Assembly (NCBI RefSeq): GCF_001424835.1
Contig: NZ_LMCQ01000005.1
Span: forward strand, 127,724 to 181,117
Length of the DNA stretch: 53,394 nucleotides
From: Variovorax sp. Root318D1
Lineage (GTDB): Bacteria > Pseudomonadota > Gammaproteobacteria > Burkholderiales > Burkholderiaceae_C
Reading direction: 5' to 3'
Below are positions 42,754 through 52,716 of this stretch, one piece after another (positions within the stretch are counted from its first letter, which is position 1; every line of letters begins with the position of its first letter). Made by a program: the position numbers and the translations under genes. The notes beneath the pieces were generated by a model. The model was not told the origin of the DNA. It did not search any database and saw only the letters and a program-made list of their open reading frames with translations.

Positions 42754-43908
42754 TCAGCGTGTGCGCGCGAGATAGCGCTTGCGCCAGAAAATCACGACCA
42801 ACAGCACCGCGATGGCCAACATTGCGCTCATCGCGATCCAGAAACCGTCCGCCTTGTGCACCAGCGGAATGAACTCGAAGTTCATGCCGAAGATGCCGGC
42901 AATGAGGTTGAGCGGCAAAAAGATCGCGGTCAGCACGGTGAGCACCCGCATGATGTCGTTGGCACGGTGGCCCTGGACGCTGAAGTGCATCTGCACCGCG
43001 GTTTCCGCGTTCTGCTCGAGCCGGCGCACGTGATGCACCACGCGCTCGATGTGCTCGAGCACATCGCGGCTGCGCACCATGATCAGTTCCCGCTCGCGCT
43101 GCTCTGCCTCGCCTTTCGGCGACGGCAAGGTTTCGAGCAAATCGATCCAGTCCTGTATGGCGGCGCGCTGGTCCTCGCAGATTTCGTCGAGGTGGTGCAG
43201 CGACTGACGGGTTTCCATCAGCGCGCCCCAGTTGGTGAAGCGGCTGCGCGGATCGATCAGCTCGGTCTGCCAATGGTCGAGCTGGCGGGTGAGGTCGCGG
43301 CGCATGTCCAGGTAGCCGTCGACGATCTGGTTGATGACGCGCAGCATCAGGTCGGCGGTGCCAGTCGGCACGCGGGCCGAGGTGGCGCGCACGTCGAGCG
43401 CCGGAGCGCCCTGGTCGTCTGGCGAGCCGGCCGCCAGCAGCCGCGCGGCAAAGGCGTCGCGCCCCGCGCCTTCCTCGGGGTGCACCGACAGCAGCACGCG
43501 GTCGAACAGCGCGAAACCAACCGGGCGAGTGTCGACCCGGCGCAGCACTGGAGGGCCGCGGCGCCCGACGAGGGGAGGCTCGCCGACGCTGGTGCCTTTG
43601 CCGTTGCCCGCTGCCGCCTTGCCCGGTCCGCTTGAAAGACGCCGGAACACCAGCACGTCGTATTTCGAGGTGTAGTCGAAATGGGAGGGCAGCTGGTCGT
43701 TGAGCAGGTCGGCCACGTGCAGGTCGACGAGTTGGGTCAAGCAGAGCGACTGCAGGATCTGCTGGACTTCCGCAAGCGAAGCGCGAAACTCCTCGCGCGT
43801 GAGCGAAATCCAAAGATAGCCTTGTGCGCCACAGGCGCCGGGCACCGCGAGCGGCGCCAGCGCCTGATGCTCGCTCACCTGCGAGCGATTGATTTCGATG
43901 ATGCGCAT
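42754..43908 (-). CDS. CorA/ZntB-type divalent metal transporter
   Basis: 384 residues. The large N-terminal cytoplasmic domain is followed by two C-terminal membrane helices. The pore signature GMN is at about 341-343 (IAGIFGMNFEFIP), and the first helix is VLTAIFLPLNLIAGIFGM. The extended Gly/Lys/Pro-rich insertion near residues 95-120 (SSGPGKAAAGNGKGTS) is extra relative to E. coli ZntB. Whether it carries Mg, Zn or Co cannot be decided by eye. It is monocistronic. Confidence 0.9.
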   Translation of the reverse strand: MRIIEINRSQVSEHQALAPLAVPGACGAQGYLWISLTREEFRASLAEVQQILQSLCLTQLVDLHVADLLNDQLPSHFDYTSKYDVLVFRRLSSGPGKAAAGNGKGTSVGEPPLVGRRGPPVLRRVDTRPVGFALFDRVLLSVHPEEGAGRDAFAARLLAAGSPDDQGAPALDVRATSARVPTGTADLMLRVINQIVDGYLDMRRDLTRQLDHWQTELIDPRSRFTNWGALMETRQSLHHLDEICEDQRAAIQDWIDLLETLPSPKGEAEQRERELIMVRSRDVLEHIERVVHHVRRLEQNAETAVQMHFSVQGHRANDIMRVLTVLTAIFLPLNLIAGIFGMNFEFIPLVHKADGFWIAMSAMLAIAVLLVVIFWRKRYLARTR

Positions 43909-43973
43909 GGGCCGCCTTGTTGCTCTCTCTATATGTCGCTCGGGCCCGCACCGCGGCCCCCTCTGATCGAGAA

Positions 43974-45056
<1,083 letters not shown>

Positions 45057-45128
45057 TTATGGCTTGAATCCGTAGCTCGAAGGTTCTCTTTTTTTGGGCG
45101 GAAATGTCAAAGAAAGTGGCAGTTTCGC

Positions 45129-45157
45129 TTGAAACCTTGTTTCGTCTTTGTTAAATT
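45129..45157 (+). promoter_or_regulatory. sigma-70 type promoter in the hemB-hemJ gap
   Basis: TTGAAA (45129-45134), a 17-bp spacer and TAAATT (45152-45157), in AT-rich DNA. The start is expected near 45163-45165, directly at the first hairpin of the structured leader. Confidence 0.65.
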
Positions 45158-45162
45158 CTGAA

Positions 45163-45266
45163 GCGGGCGGCTTGCCGCTCCCCGCTTTTCCTCCCTGAGC
45201 GGGTGCCTTGATGTGTGACAGCAAAAGGGCTTCCCAGCCCGGCGTGCAGACGTCGGGCTTTTTTTT
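45163..45266 (+). ncRNA. structured leader RNA or small RNA with intrinsic terminator upstream of the HemJ-like gene
   Basis: AAGCGGG/CCCGCTT (45161-45187, with a GGC/GCC inner stem) opens the transcript. AGCCCG (45236-45241) pairs with CGGGCT (45254-45259), with an inner CGT/ACG, and eight Ts run 45259-45266: a good terminator. GGGCT at 45227-45231 can instead pair with AGCCC at 45236-45240, so terminator and antiterminator exclude each other. That is the pattern of an attenuator or riboswitch controlling the gene at 45332, but a free RNA of about 105 nt is equally possible. No known riboswitch consensus was recognised. The rest of 44994-45331 has no gene. Confidence 0.5.
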
Positions 45267-45331
45267 GCCTGCTGCATCGTTCACGGCAGGCCAGGACCGG
45301 AAGGGCGCAGCCCGGCCACTAAACTGCCGCC

Positions 45332-45760
45332 ATGCTCTGGGTCAAATCTTTTCACATCGTCTTCATTGCAAGCTGGTTCGCCGGGTTGTTCTATCTGCCG
45401 CGCATCTTTGTCAATCTGGCGATGGTGCCGCCGGAGTCCGTTGCCGAACGTGAGCGCCTGCTGCTGATGGCGCGCAAGCTGCTGCGGTTCACGACTTTGC
45501 TGGCAGTTCCGGCCTTGGGTTTCGGTCTTTGGCTCTGGCTGGGTTATGGCATCGGGCGCGGCCCGGGCAACGGCTGGATGCATGCCAAGCTGGCGCTGGT
45601 GCTGGTCGCCGTCGGTTATCACCATGGCTGTGGTGTGTTGCTGCGCCGCTTCGTGGCCGGAGGCCAGCAGCGCAGCCATCGCTGGTACCGCTGGTTCAAC
45701 GAACTCCCCGTCTTGCTGCTGCTCGGCATCGTGGTGCTGGTGGTCGTGAAGCCGTTCTGA
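45332..45760 (+). CDS. HemJ/CopD-like four-helix membrane protein
   Basis: 142 residues with four hydrophobic helices. The sequence has HemJ (protoporphyrinogen IX oxidase) features: MLWVKSFHIVFIASWFAGLF at the start, a Lys/His-rich GWMHAKLALVLVAVGYHHG, and RWFNELPVLLLLGIVVLVVV-KPF at the end. HemJ uses a conserved His and Lys to bind heme and oxidise protoporphyrinogen. Proximity to hemB supports a heme role. Automated annotation often says CopD family. No Shine-Dalgarno sits at the usual distance; a GGAA-tetraloop hairpin lies just upstream. Confidence 0.85.
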   Translation: MLWVKSFHIVFIASWFAGLFYLPRIFVNLAMVPPESVAERERLLLMARKLLRFTTLLAVPALGFGLWLWLGYGIGRGPGNGWMHAKLALVLVAVGYHHGCGVLLRRFVAGGQQRSHRWYRWFNELPVLLLLGIVVLVVVKPF

Positions 45761-45769
45761 GCCGCCAAG

Positions 45770-46885
45770 GTGGAGACGCAGCACAAGACCGCCGCGCTGC
45801 CCCTTGCGCTCGCCTATGCGGCGCTGATCGTCTATGCCAGCCTTTATCCATTCGCGGACTGGCGCGACCAGGGCATTGCACCCTGGGCCTATTTGTCGGC
45901 GTCGTGGCCCAAGTACTGGACGGGGTTCGATTTCGCGATCAATGTCGGCGGCTACGTGCCCTTCGGGTTCCTGTGCGCGTTGACCGTGCTGCGCACGCGG
46001 CGCGATGCGAGCGTCTGGCGCGCCATGCTGCGCGCGACGATGGCCGGCGCGGCAGTGGCCTTTGCGATGGAGACGCTGCAGAGCTACCTTCCCGCGCGCA
46101 TTCCTTCCAATGTCGACCTGGGCCTGAACACTTCCGGCGCCCTGCTGGGGGCCATGCTGGCGGTGGGCCTGGAGCGCCTTGGCGCGGTGGCGCACTGGAG
46201 CCGCACCCGCTCGCAATGGTTCGTCGAAGAGTCGCGCGGCGCGCTGGTGCTCCTGGCACTCTGGCCGATCGCGCTCCTGTTTCCGGCGGCCGTGACCTTC
46301 GGGCTCGGCCAGGTGTTCGAGCGGCTCGAAGTCGCCATCTCGGAATGGCTGCTCGACACGCCTTTCATCGACTGGATGCCCCTGCGCCAGTTCGAGCTTG
46401 AACCGCTTGTGCCCGCCGCCGAACTGCTGTGCGTGATGCTCGGGGCCCTTGTGCCTTGCCTGCTGGCTTTCCTGGTGACGCGTACGGTGGCCCGGCGTGC
46501 CGTGCTGCTGCCGCTCACGCTGCTGGCCGGCATCGGCGCCTCAGCGCTTTCGGCAGCCTTGAGCTACGGACCGGAGCATGCATGGGCATGGCTGGGCCTG
46601 CCGGTGCAGGTCGGCATCGCCAGCGCCTTGGTTGCGGGCATGCTGTTGCTGGGAGCTCCGCGCCGGTTGTGCGCAGCCTTGCTGCTGGTGGGCTTGGTGA
46701 TCCAGCTGAGCCTGCTGAACCAGGCGCCCGAGAGCGCGTATTTCGCGCAGACACTGGCCACTTGGGAGCAGGGGCGATTCATCCGCTTCCACGGCCTGGT
46801 GCAGTGGCTGGGCTGGGTGTGGCCGTTCGCGGTGCTGGCCTATGTTGTGGCCGCGCTGTCGCGCCGGGGGCGTCCGGCCCACTGA
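45770..46885 (+). CDS. VanZ family membrane protein
   Basis: The start is a GTG at 45770, ten bases after the HemJ-like stop with AAGG before it; 371 residues. The N-terminal VanZ domain is at about 10-120 (YAALIVYASLYPFADWRDQG, FAINVGGYVPFGFLCALTVL, VAFAMETLQSYLPARIPSNV-DLGLN). Several more membrane segments follow, about nine in all, so it is longer than the 150-residue simple VanZ proteins. Family members have been linked to teicoplanin resistance in enterococci, but that role is not implied here. Confidence 0.85.
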   Translation: METQHKTAALPLALAYAALIVYASLYPFADWRDQGIAPWAYLSASWPKYWTGFDFAINVGGYVPFGFLCALTVLRTRRDASVWRAMLRATMAGAAVAFAMETLQSYLPARIPSNVDLGLNTSGALLGAMLAVGLERLGAVAHWSRTRSQWFVEESRGALVLLALWPIALLFPAAVTFGLGQVFERLEVAISEWLLDTPFIDWMPLRQFELEPLVPAAELLCVMLGALVPCLLAFLVTRTVARRAVLLPLTLLAGIGASALSAALSYGPEHAWAWLGLPVQVGIASALVAGMLLLGAPRRLCAALLLVGLVIQLSLLNQAPESAYFAQTLATWEQGRFIRFHGLVQWLGWVWPFAVLAYVVAALSRRGRPAH

Positions 46886-46930
46886 ACGCGGCAACCGATG
46901 GCGCATGGCGGGCGTCACTAAAATCCCTTG

Positions 46931-47284
46931 ATGCCCAGTTCCACTCCAGCCGCGCCGCACGGCTACTACGGTCGCCATATCTTCTTCTGCCTCAACGAGC
47001 GCAAGAACGGTGAAGACTGCTGCGCCCTGCATAACGCCCAGCAAGGCTTCGACCGCTGCAAGGCCAAGGTCAAGGAAGCCGGGTTGGCGGGGCCGGGCAA
47101 GGTAAGGGTCAACAAGGCCGGCTGCCTCGACCGTTGCGCCGGCGGGCCGGTGGCGGTGGTCTATCCGGAGGCCGTCTGGTACACCTTCGTCGATGCCGAA
47201 GACATCGACGAAATCGTCGAGTCGCACCTGAAGAACGGCAAGATCGTCGAGCGTCTGGTGTTGCCGCCCGATGTCGGCCGCTGA
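46931..47284 (+). CDS. thioredoxin-like [2Fe-2S] ferredoxin
   Basis: The start is ATG 46931; 117 residues. Cys20, Cys30/31, Cys65 and Cys69 (NKAGCLDRCAGGP) fit the Cx(9-12)C...Cx3C pattern of thioredoxin-like 2Fe-2S ferredoxins, with the fold seen in HIFFCLNERKNGEDC and VRVNKAGCLDRC. Such small proteins transfer electrons; the partner is not known. It lies between the VanZ gene and an alpha/beta hydrolase gene. Confidence 0.88.
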   Translation: MPSSTPAAPHGYYGRHIFFCLNERKNGEDCCALHNAQQGFDRCKAKVKEAGLAGPGKVRVNKAGCLDRCAGGPVAVVYPEAVWYTFVDAEDIDEIVESHLKNGKIVERLVLPPDVGR

Positions 47285-47356
47285 ACTTTTGCGGATGCTC
47301 CGCGCTCGTACCCTGCACCCGGCCGGCCGCAGCCGGGCCGCTTCATCCACAGCACC

Positions 47357-47995
47357 ATGAATTCCCAGACCGAAAAAATCCGCCTCCAAGGCGCTGTCGG
47401 CGTGATCGAGGTCCAGCGCGACCAGCCCTCCGAGGCTGACGGTACGCGCGGCATCGCGGTCATCGCCCATCCGCACCCGCTGTTTGGCGGCACCATGGAC
47501 AACAAGGTGGTGCAGACCTTGGCGCGCGCATTCGTCGCCTGCGGCTGGACGGCGGTGCGTTTCAACTTTCGCGGCGTGGGTGCCAGCGAAGGCGTGCACG
47601 ACGAAGGCCGCGGCGAGCGCGAAGACATGCTGAACGTCGTCGAACAACTCGCTCCCGAGGGCCCGCTGTCCATCGCCGGGTTTTCATTCGGCGCCTTCGT
47701 GGCGAGCTGCACGGCCGAAAAGCTCTGGGCGTCGCGCGACATTCGGCAGCTCGTTCTGGTCGGAACTGCTGCCTCGCGCTTTGCCGTGGCCACGCTGCCG
47801 GCCGACGCGCACGAGCGCACCCTGGTGGTCCACGGGGAAGCGGACGACACGGTGCCGCTGTCGGCCGTCATGGACTGGGCGCGGCCGCAGTCACTTCCTG
47901 TCACGGTTGTCCCCGGGGGCGGCCATTTCTTTCACGGACAATTGCCGCTGCTCAAAAGTCTGGTCGTCCGCCATCTGCGCGCGGGCATCGCATGA
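47357..47995 (+). CDS. alpha/beta hydrolase
   Basis: 212 residues. HPHPLFGGTMDNKVVQTLAR and RFNFRGVGASEGVHDEG are typical of the YqiA/DUF-type small cytoplasmic hydrolases. The nucleophile elbow is GFSFGAF, and the acid and base are probably Asp in HGEADDTVP and His in GGGHFFHG. The substrate is unknown. The stop overlaps a possible ATG at 47992 of the carboxypeptidase frame, so the two genes may be coupled. Confidence 0.88.
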   Translation: MNSQTEKIRLQGAVGVIEVQRDQPSEADGTRGIAVIAHPHPLFGGTMDNKVVQTLARAFVACGWTAVRFNFRGVGASEGVHDEGRGEREDMLNVVEQLAPEGPLSIAGFSFGAFVASCTAEKLWASRDIRQLVLVGTAASRFAVATLPADAHERTLVVHGEADDTVPLSAVMDWARPQSLPVTVVPGGGHFFHGQLPLLKSLVVRHLRAGIA

Positions 47996-48036
47996 AAGCC
48001 CTGCGGGCTTGTTTTCGTTTTCTCCCAATTTCTCCC

Positions 48037-49206
48037 ATGAATCGTTTTCTTGACGCGTTTCGCGCCCTGGTGCTGACCGCCGCCGCCTCGGTTTGCACGA
48101 TTGCCGGTGCCCAGGTCCCGGCGCCGCCGGAAATTGCCGCGCGCAGCTATCTGCTGCTCGACGTCACGGCCAATCAGATCCTCGCCCAGAAGGACATCGA
48201 CAGCCCGGTCGAGCCGGCTTCGCTCACCAAGCTGATGTCGGCCTACATCGTGTTCGACGCGCTGCGCGCCAAGAAGATCACGCTGACCCAGACGATGCCC
48301 GTCAGCCAGCGCGCCTGGAAGATGCCCGGTTCGCGCATGTTCATCGACCCCAAGATGCAAGTGCCGGTCGACGATCTGATCAAGGGGCTCATCGTGCAGT
48401 CGGGCAACGACGCCACGGTGGCGCTGGCCGAAGGCGTGGGCGGAACGGTGGAGCATTTCGTCGAGCTCATGAATGCCCAGGCCAAGGCACTGGGCATGAA
48501 GAACACCAGCTACAAGAATCCCGAGGGCCTCACCGCGCCGGGCCATACCACCACGGCGCGCGACCTGAGCATTCTTGCCACCCGGCTGGTGCGCGATTTC
48601 CCCGAAGAAGCCAAGTACTACGCCATCAAGAAGTACCGCTATCCCGGCACACCCTCGACCAACGACACCAACCGCAACCTGCTGCTGTTCCGCGATCCGA
48701 CCGTCGACGGCCTCAAGACCGGCCATACCGAGGCGGCCGGCTACTGCATGATCGCCACCGCCAAGCGCGATTTTCCAAACCTCACCGGAGGCCGCCGCCT
48801 GCTGTCGATCGTGCTGGGCACCTCCGGCGAAACCGTGCGTGCCAACGAATCGCAAAAGCTGCTGAACTGGGGCTACACCGCCTACGACGCCGTTCGCCTG
48901 TTCGATGCTGGCCAGCCGGCCGCCACGCCAGCAGTCTGGAAGGGCAAAACCAACACGCTCAAGCTGGGTCGCCCGGAAGCGATCGTGGTCGCGGTACCGG
49001 CTGGTACCGCCAACAAGATCAAGACCCAGGTGGCGCGCCCCGATCCGCTGGTGGCGCCGTTCACCAAATACCAAGCCGTGGGCTCGCTCAAGGTGACCCT
49101 GGACGACCAGCCGCTGGCGGACGTGCCGCTGGTCGCCCTGGAGGGCGTCGAGCAGGCGGGCATTTTTGGCCGCGCCTGGGATGCCGTTCGGCTCTGGATC
49201 AAGTGA
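48037..49206 (+). CDS. serine-type D-alanyl-D-alanine carboxypeptidase (PBP5/6-like)
   Basis: It removes the terminal D-Ala from peptidoglycan stem peptides in the periplasm. The start at 48037 (MNRFLDAF) gives 389 residues with a signal ending IAGAQ; ATG 47992 (overlapping the upstream stop) would lengthen the signal. The active-site triad motifs are SLTK (Ser62, Lys65), SGN (122-124) and KTG (227-229). The C-terminal beta domain from about 280 ends in [18 protein letters not shown], an amphipathic helix that anchors such enzymes to the membrane. Confidence 0.95.
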   Translation: MNRFLDAFRALVLTAAASVCTIAGAQVPAPPEIAARSYLLLDVTANQILAQKDIDSPVEPASLTKLMSAYIVFDALRAKKITLTQTMPVSQRAWKMPGSRMFIDPKMQVPVDDLIKGLIVQSGNDATVALAEGVGGTVEHFVELMNAQAKALGMKNTSYKNPEGLTAPGHTTTARDLSILATRLVRDFPEEAKYYAIKKYRYPGTPSTNDTNRNLLLFRDPTVDGLKTGHTEAAGYCMIATAKRDFPNLTGGRRLLSIVLGTSGETVRANESQKLLNWGYTAYDAVRLFDAGQPAATPAVWKGKTNTLKLGRPEAIVVAVPAGTANKIKTQVARPDPLVAPFTKYQAVGSLKVTLDDQPLADVPLVALEGVEQAGIFGRAWDAVRLWIK

Positions 49207-49222
49207 CGCCAGCACACAGCAA

Positions 49223-49251
49223 TTGCTGACGGCGGGGGCGACTGCTATACT
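49223..49251 (+). promoter_or_regulatory. promoter of the str operon
   Basis: TTGCTG (49223-49228), a 17-bp spacer and TATACT (49246-49251), about 125 bp upstream of rpsL. The near-consensus -10 box and the gene order make this the likely main promoter of rpsL-rpsG-fusA-tuf. Confidence 0.7.
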
Positions 49252-49378
49252 CGTGGGCTTTTCGGAATTTTCCGAAGGGTTTCACGTTTTCGTTATTCCC
49301 GGCTTCCTTGCCTTGCGTCACGTCAAGGACAAGGGCGGTTCAGAGCCAAAGCCGGGTTGTTTTGGGACTAATTCATTC

Positions 49379-49756
49379 ATGCCAACCATCAATCAACTGG
49401 TGCGTCAGGGTCGAACGGTCGAAAAGATCAATTCGAAGAGCCCTGCCATGCAGAACTCGCCGCAACGCCGCGGTGTCTGCACCCGCGTCTACACCACGAC
49501 GCCAAAGAAGCCCAACTCGGCGCTTCGTAAAGTTGCCAAGGTCCGTCTGACCAATGGCTTCGAAGTCATTTCCTACATCGGCGGCGAAGGCCACAACCTG
49601 CAAGAACACAGCGTCGTGCTGGTTCGCGGCGGTCGTGTCAAGGACTTGCCCGGTGTTCGCTACCACATCGTGCGCGGTTCGCTCGACTTGCAAGGCGTGA
49701 AAGACCGCAAGCAGTCGCGCTCCAAGTACGGCGCGAAGCGTCCCAAGAAGGCTTAA
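49379..49756 (+). CDS. rpsL: 30S ribosomal protein S12
   Basis: 125 residues, essential for decoding. [12 protein letters not shown] is the start; the conserved [40 protein letters not shown] and [16 protein letters not shown] are present. The lysines in TTPKKPNS and RVKDLPG, which mutate to streptomycin resistance in E. coli, are wild type. First gene of the str operon. Confidence 0.98.
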   Translation: MPTINQLVRQGRTVEKINSKSPAMQNSPQRRGVCTRVYTTTPKKPNSALRKVAKVRLTNGFEVISYIGGEGHNLQEHSVVLVRGGRVKDLPGVRYHIVRGSLDLQGVKDRKQSRSKYGAKRPKKA

Positions 49757-49905
49757 GCCTTCCTGTCGCAAAAAACAAACGGTGTTCGGTTGCCTTGGCG
49801 GGCACATCGAACGAAGTGACCCAATGTCGGGTCGAGTAAGTGAGAGTCCGGAATGGCTCTCGCGGTGCCGGAAACGGTGCCAACTGAAGCAAAGAGGTTA
49901 GTAAC

Positions 49906-50379
49906 ATGCCACGTCGTCGCGAAGTCCCCAAACGTGAAATCCTGCCGGATCCCAAGTACGGCAATGTCGAGCTGTCGAAGTTCATGAACGTGATCATGGA
50001 AGGCGGCAAGAAGGCGATCGCCGAGCGCATCATTTACGGTGCACTCGACTTCATCGAAAAGAAGAACCCTGACAAGGACCCGCTCGAAGCTTTCACCGTT
50101 GCCATCAACAACGTGAAGCCGATGGTCGAAGTGAAGTCGCGCCGCGTCGGCGGTGCCAACTACCAGGTGCCGGTCGAAGTGCGTCCGGTCCGCCGCCTGG
50201 CGCTCTCGATGCGCTGGATCAAGGAAGCCGCCCGCAAGCGTGGCGAAAAGTCGATGGCCCTGCGCCTGGCCAACGAACTCATGGAAGCCACGGAAGGCCG
50301 TGGCGGCGCCATGAAGAAGCGCGACGAAGTGCACCGCATGGCAGAAGCCAACCGCGCTTTCAGCCACTTCCGCTTCTAA
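49906..50379 (+). CDS. rpsG: 30S ribosomal protein S7
   Basis: 157 residues; S7 nucleates the head of the 30S subunit. [40 protein letters not shown] and [20 protein letters not shown] are standard. AAAGAGG precedes the start. In E. coli S7 represses the operon by binding the rpsL-rpsG spacer; the spacer here (149 bp) has small dyads such as GACCC-N6-GGGTC but no obvious copy of that site. Confidence 0.98.
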   Translation: MPRRREVPKREILPDPKYGNVELSKFMNVIMEGGKKAIAERIIYGALDFIEKKNPDKDPLEAFTVAINNVKPMVEVKSRRVGGANYQVPVEVRPVRRLALSMRWIKEAARKRGEKSMALRLANELMEATEGRGGAMKKRDEVHRMAEANRAFSHFRF

Positions 50380-50404
50380 GAATCAAACTTCGCTTGGGCG
50401 TTGG

Positions 50405-50455
50405 GCGTTGAGTGTCGGGCGATGTCGCCCGGGCTCAAGGCCCAGCGCTCAACGC
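50405..50455 (+). promoter_or_regulatory. three-way-junction-like leader between rpsG and fusA
   Basis: GCGTTGAG (50405-50412) pairs with CTCAACGC (50448-50455). Inside, CGGGCGA/TCGCCCG (50416-50431) and GGC-TCAAG-GCC (50432-50442) form two hairpins. The element ends about 20 bp before the fusA ATG. It may set fusA translation or stabilise the mRNA. The base pairing is seen; the function is inferred. Confidence 0.45.
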
Positions 50456-50475
50456 ATTTAACCCGAAAGTAAATC

Positions 50476-52575
50476 ATGTCCCGCAAGACCCCCATCGAGC
50501 GCTACCGCAACATCGGCATCTCCGCGCACATCGACGCCGGCAAGACCACGACGACCGAGCGCATCCTGTTCTACACCGGTGTGAACCACAAGATCGGTGA
50601 AGTGCACGATGGCGCCGCCACGATGGACTGGATGGAGCAAGAGCAAGAGCGTGGCATCACGATCACCTCGGCTGCCACCACCTGCTTCTGGAAGGGCATG
50701 GCCGGCAAGTTCGAAGAACACCGCATCAACATCATCGACACCCCCGGCCACGTGGACTTCACGATTGAAGTCGAGCGCTCGATGCGCGTGCTGGACGGCG
50801 CTGTCATGGTGTACGACGCCGTTGGCGGCGTGCAGCCCCAGTCGGAAACCGTCTGGCGCCAAGCCAACAAGTACAAGGTTCCGCGTCTCGCGTTCGTCAA
50901 CAAGATGGACCGCACCGGCGCCGACTTCCTGCGCGTGCGCCAGATGATGGTCGACCGCCTGAAGGCCAATCCCGTCGTGATCCAGATCCCGATTGGTGCC
51001 GAAGAGCACTTCCAGGGCATCGTCGACCTCGTGAAGATGAAGGCCATCATCTGGGACGAAGACAAGGGCGTGACCTTCACCTACGGTGAAATCCCCGCGA
51101 ACCTGACCGACGTCTGCAACGAATACCGCGAAAAGCTCGTCGAAGCCGCTGCCGAAGCGAGCGAAGAGCTGATGAACAAGTACCTCGAAGGCAATGAGCT
51201 GACCGAGGAAGAAATCAAGAAGGCCATTCGCCAGCGCACCATCGCCGGCGAAATCCAGCCGATGCTGTGCGGCTCGGCCTTCAAGAACAAGGGCGTGCAG
51301 GCCATGCTCGACGCCGTCATCGAATACATGCCGGCACCGACCGACATTCCGCCGGTCAACGGCCTCGACGAAGACGAAGCGCCTGTCACCCGCAAGGCTG
51401 ACGACAGCGAGAAGTTCTCGGCCCTCGCGTTCAAGCTCATGACCGACCCGTTCGTGGGCCAGTTGACCTTCGTGCGCGTCTACTCGGGCGTGCTGACCAA
51501 GGGCGACAGCGTCTACAACCCGGTGCGCGGCAAGAAGGAGCGCATCGGCCGTATCGTGCAAATGCACGCGAACAACCGCGAAGAAGTCAACGAAATCCGC
51601 GCCGGCGACATCGCCGCGTGCGTGGGCCTGAAGGAAGTGACCACGGGCGAAACCCTGTGCGATCCCGCGGCGATCGTGACGCTCGAGCGCATGGTGTTCC
51701 CGGAATCGGTGATCTCGCAGGCCGTCGAGCCCAAGACCAAGGCCGACCAGGAAAAGATGGGCATCGCCCTGCAGCGCCTCGCTCAGGAAGATCCTTCGTT
51801 CCGCGTCAAGACCGACGAAGAATCGGGCCAGACCATCATCGCCGGTATGGGCGAGCTCCACCTTGAAATCATCGTGGACCGCATGAAGCGCGAATTCGGC
51901 GTGGAAGCCAACGTGGGCAAGCCCCAGGTTGCTTACCGCGAAACGATCCGCAAGACCGTCGAAGATGCTGAAGGCAAGTTCGTTCGCCAGTCGGGCGGCA
52001 AGGGCCAGTACGGCCACGTCATCCTGAAGCTCGAGCCGCAGGAAGCGGGCAAGGGCTTCGAGTTCGTCGACGCCATCAAGGGCGGTGTGGTTCCTCGCGA
52101 ATACATTCCCGCGGTGGAAAAGGGCGTTGTGGAAGCACTGACGCAAGGCGTGCTGGCGGGCTACCCCGTCGTCGACGTCAAGGTCACGCTGCACTTCGGT
52201 TCGTACCACGACGTGGACTCGAACGAAATGGCGTTCAAGATGGCCGCGATCTTCGGTTTCAAGGAAGGCGCCCGCAAGGCCAGCCCCGTGATCCTGGAGC
52301 CGATGATGGCCGTGGAAGTCGAAACGCCTGAAGACTACGCCGGCAACGTGATGGGCGACCTGTCCTCACGCCGCGGCATGGTGCAGGGCATGGACGACAT
52401 GATCGGTGGCGGCAAGTCCATCAAGGCCGAAGTGCCGCTGTCGGAAATGTTCGGCTACTCGACCACGCTGCGTTCGATGTCGCAAGGCCGCGCCACGTAC
52501 ACGATGGAGTTCAAGCACTACGCTGAAGCTCCGCGTAACGTTGCTGAAGCCATCGTGGCTGCCCGCGCAAAGTAA
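50476..52575 (+). CDS. fusA: elongation factor G
   Basis: 699 residues, the GTPase that drives translocation. The P-loop is [12 protein letters not shown], switch II is DTPGHVDFT, the NKMD specificity motif lies in [11 protein letters not shown], and domains II-V follow, with the domain IV tip [18 protein letters not shown] and [17 protein letters not shown]. Length and motifs are normal. Third gene of the str operon. A 141-bp spacer with small dyads (for example CACGC-AGT-GCGTG) separates it from tuf. Confidence 0.98.
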   Translation: MSRKTPIERYRNIGISAHIDAGKTTTTERILFYTGVNHKIGEVHDGAATMDWMEQEQERGITITSAATTCFWKGMAGKFEEHRINIIDTPGHVDFTIEVERSMRVLDGAVMVYDAVGGVQPQSETVWRQANKYKVPRLAFVNKMDRTGADFLRVRQMMVDRLKANPVVIQIPIGAEEHFQGIVDLVKMKAIIWDEDKGVTFTYGEIPANLTDVCNEYREKLVEAAAEASEELMNKYLEGNELTEEEIKKAIRQRTIAGEIQPMLCGSAFKNKGVQAMLDAVIEYMPAPTDIPPVNGLDEDEAPVTRKADDSEKFSALAFKLMTDPFVGQLTFVRVYSGVLTKGDSVYNPVRGKKERIGRIVQMHANNREEVNEIRAGDIAACVGLKEVTTGETLCDPAAIVTLERMVFPESVISQAVEPKTKADQEKMGIALQRLAQEDPSFRVKTDEESGQTIIAGMGELHLEIIVDRMKREFGVEANVGKPQVAYRETIRKTVEDAEGKFVRQSGGKGQYGHVILKLEPQEAGKGFEFVDAIKGGVVPREYIPAVEKGVVEALTQGVLAGYPVVDVKVTLHFGSYHDVDSNEMAFKMAAIFGFKEGARKASPVILEPMMAVEVETPEDYAGNVMGDLSSRRGMVQGMDDMIGGGKSIKAEVPLSEMFGYSTTLRSMSQGRATYTMEFKHYAEAPRNVAEAIVAARAK

Positions 52576-52716
52576 GTTTTCAAGAATGCAGGGTCACGCA
52601 GTGCGTGGCTCTCTTTGTCTGCGATCCGGTGCCGCCACGTTCCCGTGCGAGGCGAACCAGCAATCGGGTGCAGACATAAAACCAATACACGGGAATGCTC
52701 TTTCAAGGATTGAAAA

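Noticed and set aside
42754..43908. Assigning the CorA-type gene specifically as zntB or corA
   Set aside because: The GMN motif is shared by both groups and no specificity residue could be judged by eye.
45057..45284. 75-residue minus-strand frame in the hemB-hemJ gap
   Set aside because: It covers the plus-strand promoter and terminator, its codons reflect the hairpins and T-runs, and it matches no family.
45237..45400. Complete 4.5S SRP RNA gene
   Set aside because: Only the tetraloop core and two short stems fit; outer arms do not pair over a normal length and the 3' part would lie inside a coding start, so it is kept only as a motif.
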